Source: Candidatus Pacearchaeota archaeon (GTDB lineage Archaea > Nanobdellota > Nanobdellia > Pacearchaeales > GW2011-AR1). Taken from it: 6,480 nt of DNA. Below the pieces are notes generated by a model. That model was not told the DNA's origin. It ran no database searches and saw nothing but the letters and a program-made list of their open reading frames with translations. A program made the position numbers and the translations under genes. Positions within the stretch are counted from its first letter, which is position 1, and the number at the start of each line of letters is the position of its first letter. Location of the stretch: the NCBI GenBank assembly GCA_003694055.1, contig RFLC01000046.1, positions 1 through 6,480 on the forward strand. The letters are read 5' to 3'. Positions 1 to 6,480 of this stretch are shown piece by piece.

Positions 1-165
1 ATCTTCTTTTGTGTATGTAGATAGCTGTCTTTTAAGTAGATATACATCAGGAAGAATATTCTTTGTTTCAAAGATTATTTTTTCAATAGCTTCTTCAGGA
101 TGTACTTCTATTTCATTTAAGTTAATCGATTCGTTTCTATCTTTTATTATAATTAGATTCGCCAT
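1..165 (-). CDS. Unrecognised protein, N-terminal fragment (runs off the left edge)
   Basis: An open frame begins at an ATG (165-163) and stays open for 55 codons to the edge of the window. The peptide starts MANLIIIKDRNESINLNEIE and continues with a short acidic helix-like stretch (residues about 22-36) and then the pattern FETKNILPDVYLLKRQL. There is no hit that I can name with confidence. The pattern of an acidic N-terminal helix, 'FET..IL.D.YLLKRQ', reminds me of N-terminal parts of some PD-(D/E)XK nuclease-like proteins, but the residues that would prove this lie outside the window, so this is only a guess. Support for a real gene is the AT-rich TATA-like element centred about 26 bases upstream, fitting a leaderless transcript, and the absence of stops in the frame. 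Its G+C content is about 27% over bases 1-180, against roughly 50% in the primase gene next door, so it may have been acquired. The gene is divergent from the primase. Confidence 0.55.
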   Translation of the reverse strand, partial: MANLIIIKDRNESINLNEIEVHPEEAIEKIIFETKNILPDVYLLKRQLSTYTKED

Positions 166-180
166 ATGCACTAAACTAAA

Positions 181-196
181 TTAAATTAATTTAAAT
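181..196 (-). promoter_or_regulatory. TATA-like promoter element for the left-edge gene
   Basis: Bases 181-194 form a perfect 14-base palindrome, TTAAATTAATTTAA. Read on the minus strand its centre lies about 22-27 bases before the ATG at 165, which is right for a leaderless archaeal transcript. Because it is symmetric it could also bind TBP in the other direction. No ribosome binding site lies before that ATG. Confidence 0.45.
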
Positions 197-246
197 AACT
201 TCCCTCTTACGACCACGGAGACAAATTGGATATGACAGCTAAACCG

Positions 247-260
247 CAAATAAATTAAAA
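247..260 (+). promoter_or_regulatory. TATA-like promoter of the primase gene
   Basis: The A/T stretch AAATAAATTAAAA is centred about 27 bases upstream of the primase ATG at 280. There is no Shine-Dalgarno sequence between it and the ATG, so transcription probably starts at or within a few bases of the start codon (leaderless). Confidence 0.55.
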
Positions 261-279
261 CCCTTGCTTTTGTAAAACG

Positions 280-1812
280 ATGGATAAGAAGAAGCGCATT
301 AAGTCTGTTACCTTGTTTTATTACACAAATCGGAAGATTCAAGAGTATCTTGTTGAGTTTGGCAAGCGTCGAGAGGTTGTGCCGAGGTATTATGAAAGTT
401 TCGGCAAGCGCCCGGATGTTTTGGAGTATCCGACAGATGTAGCCAACCTTGCAAAGCGCGGCGCGACTTCGTTCCACTGCTCAGAAGAGTTGTGGAAAAA
501 TCCGCTTGAGCTGAGCACATCGCTAAGCCGCCAGGAACTCAACGCCTTGCGCGAGGGTTGGGATTTGCTGATTGATGTTGACTCGCCTTTCCTCGACTGC
601 TCGCGAGTTGCGACAAAGCTCATCCTGCGCGAACTTCTTTCTCACGGCATATCCAACTTTGGAGTTAAGTTCTCAGGAAGCAAGGGTTTTCACATCCTAG
701 TTTCATGGAACGCATTTCCGAAAACTTACCTCGGAGAGAAAACAAGCGAGATGTTCCCGGAATGGCCGCGAGCAATTTGCGAGTACCTTGCGCAAAAAAT
801 TAGAGCGGATTACAACAGAGAGGTTGCAAAGCTCGGGATTAGTGCAAAGCATGCGAGCGAGCGTTTGCGCGTGAGCGAGGAAGAGCTGACAGAAACGGTC
901 TGCCAGAAGTGCGGGGGAAAAGCGAGCAAAGTGACCATTGCAAAGTTTGAGTGCGGAGTGTGCGGCGCAGTTGTGGAAAGAAAGATTTCAAAGTTTAGCA
1001 AGCAAAAACTGAAGTGCATTAACTCAGATTGCCGGGGTTTGCTTTCTCTGGTTGACAAAAAAGAGCATTTTGTGTGCGAGAGTTGCGGCGCGACGACTTG
1101 GCGAAAGGAATTGAAAGATAGTTTTGAACTGCGCGATGCAGAGAGGTTTGAGGAAGGCGTTGCTGGAAGCAAGCTTGCAAGCTTAGACCTCGTGCTCGTT
1201 GCTCCCCGGCATTTGTTCCGCATGCCATACTCCCTCCACGAGAAGACTGCTCTCGCAAGCGCAGTGATTTCGCCTGAAGAACTTGAAAGCTTTGTGCCGC
1301 AGATGGCAAACCCGATGAAAGTCAAGTTGAGAGAGTTTTATCCTGCGAACAAAGAGAACGAAGCAAGAGAACTTCTAGCAAAAGCTTTGGAATGGAAGCG
1401 CAGCCAGGTGGAAGAATCGGCAACGCCGCGGGAACATAAAAAGGATTTTGAATTCACAGGAAAGGTAAGCGAGGAACTATTTCCCCAGCCAATAAAAAAA
1501 TTGCTAAAGGGTTTGCGAGACGGGCGCAAGCGCGCGCTTTTTGTTCTTGTAACATTTTTGCGCTCGCTTAATTTTTCAAAAGAAGAAGTGAAAGCGTATG
1601 TTGAGAGATGGAATGCGCGCAACGAGCCGCCGCTGAAAGAGGGCTACATACGCACGCAGCTTGAGTGGCACTTCAAACAGCGTCGGAAAATCCTCCCGCC
1701 AAATTACTCAAACGAAAGCTTTTACAAAGACATCGGGCTTTTGACATCTCCTCCAAGGGATAAGAATCCAATTTCAGAAGTGATGCGAAAGTTGCGCTCT
1801 AACTCGCGCTAG
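280..1812 (+). CDS. priS: Single-chain archaeal DNA primase: PriS catalytic part fused to a PriL-like C-terminal domain
   Basis: This 510-residue protein is an archaeo-eukaryotic primase that makes primers for DNA replication. The catalytic aspartates are in LLIDVDSP (D99, D101); the nucleotide-binding motif SGSKGFH is at 132-138; the third aspartate (D303) and the following RHLFRMPYSLHEKT (310-323) match motif III of PriS. Between motifs II and III lie two CxxC-type zinc ribbons: C208/C211 with C225/C228, and C246/C251 with C266/C269. Residues about 395-500 resemble the C-terminal domain of the large subunit PriL (FP.PIKKLL, RKRALFVLVTFLRSL, WN.RN.PPLKEGYI, ILPPN, FYKDIGL), which in PriL starts primer synthesis. 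The four iron-sulfur cysteines expected there are absent (P404, Y476, L488 and about R493 occupy the places). PriS alone is usually near 350 residues, so the length fits a fusion; the PriL N-terminal domain is missing. The start is supported by a TATA box about 27 bases upstream. Whether a separate PriL exists elsewhere cannot be seen. Confidence 0.92.
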   Translation: MDKKKRIKSVTLFYYTNRKIQEYLVEFGKRREVVPRYYESFGKRPDVLEYPTDVANLAKRGATSFHCSEELWKNPLELSTSLSRQELNALREGWDLLIDVDSPFLDCSRVATKLILRELLSHGISNFGVKFSGSKGFHILVSWNAFPKTYLGEKTSEMFPEWPRAICEYLAQKIRADYNREVAKLGISAKHASERLRVSEEELTETVCQKCGGKASKVTIAKFECGVCGAVVERKISKFSKQKLKCINSDCRGLLSLVDKKEHFVCESCGATTWRKELKDSFELRDAERFEEGVAGSKLASLDLVLVAPRHLFRMPYSLHEKTALASAVISPEELESFVPQMANPMKVKLREFYPANKENEARELLAKALEWKRSQVEESATPREHKKDFEFTGKVSEELFPQPIKKLLKGLRDGRKRALFVLVTFLRSLNFSKEEVKAYVERWNARNEPPLKEGYIRTQLEWHFKQRRKILPPNYSNESFYKDIGLLTSPPRDKNPISEVMRKLRSNSR

Positions 1813-1813
1813 G

Positions 1814-1894
1814 GCGTTCCTAACGCAAACTCCGAATTACCGACGAGAATGCAAGGTTTGGTTGTGCAAAACTTCCATTCTAGCGCAACCAAGC
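1814..1894 (+). other. Hairpins in the spacer after the primase gene
   Basis: Two inverted repeats follow the primase stop. GCGTT/AACGC (1814-1818, 1822-1826) has a 3-base loop and begins 2 bases past the stop. A larger one pairs 1856-1867 with 1883-1894 (GTTTGGTTGTGC with GCGCAACCAAGC), giving 12 pairs including two G-U wobbles around a 15-base loop. No T-tract follows either hairpin, so they do not look like a terminator. They could stabilise the 3' end of the primase transcript or belong to a small RNA. The rest of 1895-1980 shows a 10-base palindrome, GAGCGCGCTC (1925-1934), and a 5-pair hairpin (1956-1969), but no reading frame that I can support. Confidence 0.4.
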
Positions 1895-1981
1895 AAAATG
1901 CGCATTATGAAAATTTGCAAGAAAGAGCGCGCTCAACTTTCAAGCTGTTTGCAAGAGCAGGGCGCTGCTGGAAGCGTATAC

Positions 1982-1993
1982 TGCGTTAACGCA
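1982..1993. promoter_or_regulatory. Perfect palindrome beside the TATA box, candidate operator
   Basis: TGCGTTAACGCA is a perfect 12-base palindrome ending 3 bases before the TATA-like box of the DoxX-like gene. Its core GTTAAC recurs 25 bases downstream at 2010-2015, on the other side of the TATA box. A dimeric regulator bound here would overlap the TFB/TBP site, so it could act as an operator. No regulator gene is in the window. Confidence 0.4.
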
Positions 1994-1996
1994 AGC

Positions 1997-2005
1997 TTTA
2001 AATAA
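1997..2005 (+). promoter_or_regulatory. TATA-like promoter of the DoxX-like gene
   Basis: TTTAAATAA is centred at about 2001, 49 bases before the ATG. Transcription would then begin near 2026 and leave a leader of about 24 bases that carries a ribosome binding site. This differs from the leaderless layout of the other promoters in the window. Confidence 0.55.
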
Positions 2006-2032
2006 TGCCGTTAACATGAGTTTACAGAGCTG

Positions 2033-2040
2033 AAAGGAGG
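2033..2040 (+). promoter_or_regulatory. Strong Shine-Dalgarno sequence of the DoxX-like gene
   Basis: AAAGGAGG ends 9 bases before the ATG at 2050. It is the only strong Shine-Dalgarno sequence seen ahead of a gene in this window, and it fixes the start codon. Confidence 0.75.
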
Positions 2041-2049
2041 CACGAAAAA

Positions 2050-2433
2050 ATGGGAGAAACGAAAGAAATCGCGCACACAACGAACTGGATATTGCTAGGG
2101 TTGCTGATGCTTATCCCAGGGCTAATCAAACTTTTCTTGATGGGTCCTGCAGCGATAACGCAAATGTTGACCGGACTTGGCGTGCCAGCTCCGCAGTTTT
2201 TCGCATGGGTGCTTATCCTTTCCGAGATTGTGTTTGGAGTGCTAATCCTTGCGAAGTGGAAGCTTGAGTACACAACCTGGGTGCCAATAATTATACTGCT
2301 AGTAGCAGCGTTTACATTTTACTGGTATGGCCCTGGTAAATGGCCTAGCGGTCCGAACTGGGTGCAAATTCTAGCGCACATAACCCTGGCCTCGAACTAC
2401 TGGCTCTTAGGAGCAAGCGCGAAATCGAAGTAA
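2050..2433 (+). CDS. DoxX-like four-helix membrane protein
   Basis: This 127-residue protein has four hydrophobic segments, at about residues 12-31, 48-68, 75-93 and 103-121. Its length and its pattern (first helix followed by GLIKLFL; a glycine/proline loop GLGVPAPQFFAW before helix 2; LILSEIVFGVLILAKW; a short third helix) match the DoxX family of small membrane proteins. Family members include a subunit of thiosulfate:quinone oxidoreductase in Acidianus and partners of redox enzymes in bacteria, but many have no assigned role, so the reaction here is unknown. It has no cysteine residues and no visible cofactor site, so it is unlikely to be an enzyme by itself. The start is set by a strong ribosome binding site. 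The flavoprotein gene begins 49 bases downstream on the same strand, which makes a joint role in membrane redox chemistry plausible but not shown. The family call rests on pattern recognition and could be wrong in detail. Confidence 0.72.
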   Translation: MGETKEIAHTTNWILLGLLMLIPGLIKLFLMGPAAITQMLTGLGVPAPQFFAWVLILSEIVFGVLILAKWKLEYTTWVPIIILLVAAFTFYWYGPGKWPSGPNWVQILAHITLASNYWLLGASAKSK

Positions 2434-2462
2434 TTTGTTTTTTTATTTAGTTTGTCTTTTTT
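2434..2462 (+). terminator. T-rich tract after the DoxX-like gene, probable archaeal terminator
   Basis: Immediately after the stop codon the plus strand has runs of T (2438-2444, 2446-2448, 2451-2453, 2457-2462) broken only by single other bases or AG. Archaeal RNA polymerase stops at such tracts without needing a hairpin. The same AT-rich stretch (about 2458-2467) could double as a TATA element for the next gene, whose ATG is at 2483, although the spacing of about 21 bases is short. Confidence 0.55.
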
Positions 2463-2482
2463 ATTTATCTTATGAATGCTAA

Positions 2483-3520
2483 ATGAAGAAAGTAGTGGTA
2501 ATTGGCGGAGGATTTGCAGGCTCTTTAATCGCGAAAAAGCTGGAAGGTAAGTTTGAAGTCACTTTAGTTGACACGAAGGACTATTTTGAGTTCACTCCAG
2601 GGATTTTGCGCAGCATAGTTGAGCCAACTCATGTGAAGAAAATCCAGGTTTTGCACACGCATTACTTGCGGAAGGCGAGAGTTATTGTCGGAAGAGTGAG
2701 CGAGGTTACCAAAACCGAAGTTAAAGTTGGAACGAAGCGCTTGAAGTATGATTACCTTGCTGTGTGCAGCGGCTCTCACACCGAGCCGCCGTTTAAAGAG
2801 CATGGCATCGTGCTTGCCAACAGAGCGAACGAGCTAAGGGAGTGCCACAGCTCTCTGCATGATGCTAAAAAGGTTGTTATCGTTGGCGGCGGTCTGGTAG
2901 GAGTTGAGCTTGCAGGAGAAATAGCATGGAAGTATCCTGAAAAAGAGTTGACAATAATTCACGCAAAGCCGCGCTTGATGGAGCGACTGCCTGCGCGCGC
3001 AGCAAAGCTGGCAGAACGCTACCTAACTAAAAAAGGAGTTGAGATATTTTACAACGAAAGGGTTGAGCAGATTAAAGACCACACTCTCGTCACGCGCTCG
3101 CGCAAGAAATTCAAAGCAGACATGTTCTTCCTGTGCACTGGGATAAAGGTCAATTGCAGTTTCATGCAAAAGAATTTCTCGAGTGCGATTGACGAAAGAG
3201 GCAGGCTCAAGGTTGATCAGTGTTTGAGAGTGGTTGGCACACGCAATGTGTTTGCTGCAGGAGATGTAAATGATTGCAAAGTTGAGAAAACCGCGCAGAA
3301 CGCTGAGCTTCAAGCAGAGGTGGTTGTGAAAAACATCTGCGCGCTAGAAGATGGGCATAAGATGAAGGAGTATGTTCCTAAGCAAACTCCGTTGGTGATT
3401 AGCGTTGGCAAATGGTATGGCATATTTGTCAAGGGCAACTTCGCTTTTGGAGGCATTGTCCCTGCGCTAATGAAAGGCGCGATAGAAAAGTGGGAGATAG
3501 CGAAAAAGAAGAAGATTTAG
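2483..3520 (+). CDS. FAD-dependent NAD(P)H oxidoreductase, NDH-2/FSP1-like
   Basis: This 345-residue protein belongs to the pyridine nucleotide-disulfide oxidoreductase fold and probably passes electrons from NAD(P)H through FAD to a quinone or similar acceptor at the membrane. The FAD-binding Rossmann motif is VVVIGGGFAG (4-13) with an acid at D30. The second dinucleotide motif is VVIVGGGLVGVELAGE (131-146), and the closing FAD motif is NVFAAGDVND (255-264). AQNAELQA (271-278) resembles the AQxAxQQ quinone-site segment of type II NADH dehydrogenases. At the end of the second beta strand a histidine (H160, in LTIIHAKPRL) stands where an acidic residue is usual. As I recall, this is shared with FSP1/AIFM2-type proteins. 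There is no CxxC, so it is not a thioredoxin or dithiol reductase. The C-terminus lacks a clear transmembrane helix and ends in AKKKKI, a basic tail that might touch the membrane. Sulfide:quinone oxidoreductase is less likely, because its conserved cysteine pattern is not evident. Confidence 0.87.
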   Translation: MKKVVVIGGGFAGSLIAKKLEGKFEVTLVDTKDYFEFTPGILRSIVEPTHVKKIQVLHTHYLRKARVIVGRVSEVTKTEVKVGTKRLKYDYLAVCSGSHTEPPFKEHGIVLANRANELRECHSSLHDAKKVVIVGGGLVGVELAGEIAWKYPEKELTIIHAKPRLMERLPARAAKLAERYLTKKGVEIFYNERVEQIKDHTLVTRSRKKFKADMFFLCTGIKVNCSFMQKNFSSAIDERGRLKVDQCLRVVGTRNVFAAGDVNDCKVEKTAQNAELQAEVVVKNICALEDGHKMKEYVPKQTPLVISVGKWYGIFVKGNFAFGGIVPALMKGAIEKWEIAKKKKI

Positions 3521-3555
3521 TTGAGAGCATAATTTACTTCTTAGTAGTTACTCAA

Positions 3556-3572
3556 TCGAAAAGCTTATATAG
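3556..3572 (+). promoter_or_regulatory. BRE/TATA promoter of the 478-residue protein gene
   Basis: CGAAAAGCTTATATAG contains a purine-rich BRE-like stretch (CGAAA, 3556-3560) followed by a TATA box (CTTATATAG, 3564-3572) centred 25 bases before the ATG at 3593. No ribosome binding site is present, so the transcript is probably leaderless. This is the clearest archaeal promoter in the window. Confidence 0.7.
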
Positions 3573-3592
3573 AGTTACAAACTGGCAAAAAC

Positions 3593-5029
3593 ATGTCAGA
3601 GGACGAGGTTATTATTGAGATTGAGAGAGAAGCGCACAAAGGCGACGGCGCAACAAAGCCGAGAGATGATAAAGGATCAAAAGTCAGCATGCAGGGGCAG
3701 CAGAGCGAGTTGGACAAGGTAATGAGAGAGTTTGAGCAAGCAAGACAAGCGATGGAAAGCCCACAGCAACCTGAAATAGCGCGGGGAGATTCGTCTAGTG
3801 CGCTTTCTGAAGATTATGCTATGCCCAGGGCTGTTGAGCAGAGATTGCGCGCGTTGGGAGTTTTTGATGTTCTTCAAACTAAAGAGAGCGAGTTAGAGGA
3901 AAAAGCCGAAGAGTTGGAAGCTGAGCCAGTGAAGAGAGACCAGCCAAATGGAAACCCTGATTCTAATAGAGTTAATTATGTTGTCTGCTCAAACGAGCAA
4001 AGCTGCGCAATTGGAGGCCAGAGAATTGCTTTAAGAGAAGGAGCAGAGTATTGTGCGAACTGCGGAAGTAAAACTAAAATTCTAGCTCCTGCTCCTGATG
4101 ATGTGGTTGTTGTCAGAGAAGTTTTAAGAGAGGCGCGCGCCATCAAAGCACCTGCGCAAGCAAAGAAAAATGGTGTAAAGTTTGTTGAAGACCCAAGAAG
4201 AGCAATATTTAGGGTTGCAAGAGAGAACGGATATTTTGTTGGCTCGTGGAGTTTTATCGCAAATACACCAGAAGATTTACCTGGAGGTTACAAAACAAAA
4301 AGCAATTCTGCACTTGTTTTCAGGCAACAAGAAGATGAAGAATTTGCCCGTATCGCAAAAATAAGCTTTAGGACAGTTTATAATGGTGAAGAAACAGACT
4401 ATTATGCAAATGGCGAGGTTGTGGTTTATTCTGAAGATGCTGTTGATGATATGACGAAAATAGCAAAACAGATTGGAGAAGAAAAAAATCAAACACTTGA
4501 AGTTTATTTAAACGAAGAACCATACCCATTTTCACTTTTCCCCCCACGAGCGAGCGCTGATATAAGGAACTCCTCTGAAAAGATTACTCTTAGAACTTTC
4601 AAAGATTTTCGGAGAGGTTTAAAAAGGGCAGGCATAGAAAGCGAGCAACGTACAGTTTTCGAGTGGGACACTCCACATGAGCCTATTTATTTTTTTGTGC
4701 CAAATTCTTCTAGCGAGTTTATTAAAAAAGGATTGTTTGGAAGAGAAAAAAGATTTTCCCAAACTTCTTATGTTCTAGGAGGTTTTTTAGTTTATCAAAC
4801 TGACAACTATGGCGATATTCTAAGCTATTTTGGAAAGCGTATGCGAATAGGAAGGTATATTAACCCCCACTCCAACTGGGAACTCTGGGCATATGGAAGA
4901 GAAAGCCGGGAGATTTTGCTGCCGCCAGTTCTTGAGCTCGCGCGCAGGCATGGCATTACTCTTGGTGTGGTAGAAGCTGAACGGCAGAGCGAGATTGTTA
5001 AGGTAAAAAGAAGGAAGGTTGGCGGTTAG
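3593..5029 (+). CDS. Protein of unknown function with coiled coil and zinc-ribbon motif
   Basis: I do not recognise this 478-residue protein. Residues 1-35 are charged and look disordered. Residues about 36-112 are rich in E, K, Q and L and probably form helices or coiled coil (for example SELDKVMREFEQARQAM and ESELEEKAEELEAE). A single zinc-ribbon-like motif follows: C132, C138, then C154 and C157 (CANCGSK). From about 195 to 440 the sequence alternates aromatic, beta-like segments (GYFVGSWSF, EVVVYS, PIYFFVPN, YVLGGFLVYQ, NWELWAYG), suggesting a globular mixed alpha/beta domain. It ends with a helix (EILLPPVLELARRHG) and a basic tail. There is no signal peptide or membrane segment, so it is probably cytoplasmic. 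A good promoter sits 25 bases upstream. G+C falls to about 30-38% in sampled lines between 4261 and 4740, compared with 47-58% nearer the ends, so the central domain has a different composition from the rest. A zinc ribbon plus coiled coil suggests binding of nucleic acid or a protein partner, but no function can be assigned. Confidence 0.8.
   Translation: MSEDEVIIEIEREAHKGDGATKPRDDKGSKVSMQGQQSELDKVMREFEQARQAMESPQQPEIARGDSSSALSEDYAMPRAVEQRLRALGVFDVLQTKESELEEKAEELEAEPVKRDQPNGNPDSNRVNYVVCSNEQSCAIGGQRIALREGAEYCANCGSKTKILAPAPDDVVVVREVLREARAIKAPAQAKKNGVKFVEDPRRAIFRVARENGYFVGSWSFIANTPEDLPGGYKTKSNSALVFRQQEDEEFARIAKISFRTVYNGEETDYYANGEVVVYSEDAVDDMTKIAKQIGEEKNQTLEVYLNEEPYPFSLFPPRASADIRNSSEKITLRTFKDFRRGLKRAGIESEQRTVFEWDTPHEPIYFFVPNSSSEFIKKGLFGREKRFSQTSYVLGGFLVYQTDNYGDILSYFGKRMRIGRYINPHSNWELWAYGRESREILLPPVLELARRHGITLGVVEAERQSEIVKVKRRKVGG

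Positions 5030-6480
<1,451 letters not shown>

Noticed and set aside
810..1325. Antisense reading frames of up to 171 codons inside the primase gene
   Set aside because: They are opposite a gene with clear catalytic motifs, have no family resemblance, and are serine/leucine-rich as expected for reverse-strand shadows.
2472..2486. Four-codon ORF (MNAK) overlapping the flavoprotein start as ATGA
   Set aside because: It is too short to distinguish from chance and has no ribosome binding site.
2483..3520. Flavoprotein as a thioredoxin or dithiol reductase
   Set aside because: There is no CxxC redox motif anywhere in the protein.
3412..3618. 68-codon plus-strand frame bridging the flavoprotein and the unknown gene
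   Set aside because: It overlaps the end of the flavoprotein in another frame and runs through the clear TATA promoter at 3564-3572; there is no family resemblance.

Overview
The window looks like a chromosomal segment of an archaeon, possibly one of the small-genome (DPANN-type) lineages. Three things point to this. It carries an archaeo-eukaryotic replicative primase. Several genes have a TATA-like box centred about 25-27 bases before the start codon and no room for a leader, which is the usual layout of archaeal leaderless promoters. The primase is a single chain that joins the catalytic PriS part to a PriL-like C-terminal domain, an arrangement I know from Nanoarchaeum equitans. The lineage is an inference; there is no rRNA or other direct marker here.

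Layout from left to right. Bases 1-165 (minus strand) hold the first 55 codons of an unrecognised, AT-rich gene that leaves the window. A shared AT-rich promoter region (166-279) separates it from the primase gene (280-1812, plus). A 237-base spacer (1813-2049) contains hairpins, a direct repeat and a palindromic site beside the TATA box of the next gene. That gene, 2050-2433 (plus), is a four-helix DoxX-like membrane protein. After a T-rich terminator-like tract comes a flavin-dependent NAD(P)H oxidoreductase of the NDH-2/FSP1 type (2483-3520, plus). Next is a 478-residue protein of unknown function with a zinc-ribbon motif (3593-5029, plus). It meets a convergent bacterial-type tRNA-guanine transglycosylase (5030-6229, minus) with no base between the two stop codons. 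The right end (6230-6480) holds the tgt promoter, a GC-rich hairpin, a tandem TATA-like palindrome and perhaps the last codons of another minus-strand gene.

The genes do not form one pathway. The primase primes DNA replication. The DoxX-like protein and the flavoprotein are neighbours and could both act in membrane redox or quinone chemistry, though a terminator-like tract lies between them. Tgt modifies the wobble base of tRNAs and resembles bacterial enzymes rather than the archaeosine enzyme, so it was probably acquired by transfer. The most notable item is the primase: its PriL-like domain has lost all four cysteines that normally hold the 4Fe-4S cluster, and its catalytic part carries two inserted zinc ribbons. 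I saw no CRISPR array, tRNA, rRNA, insertion sequence or defence system.
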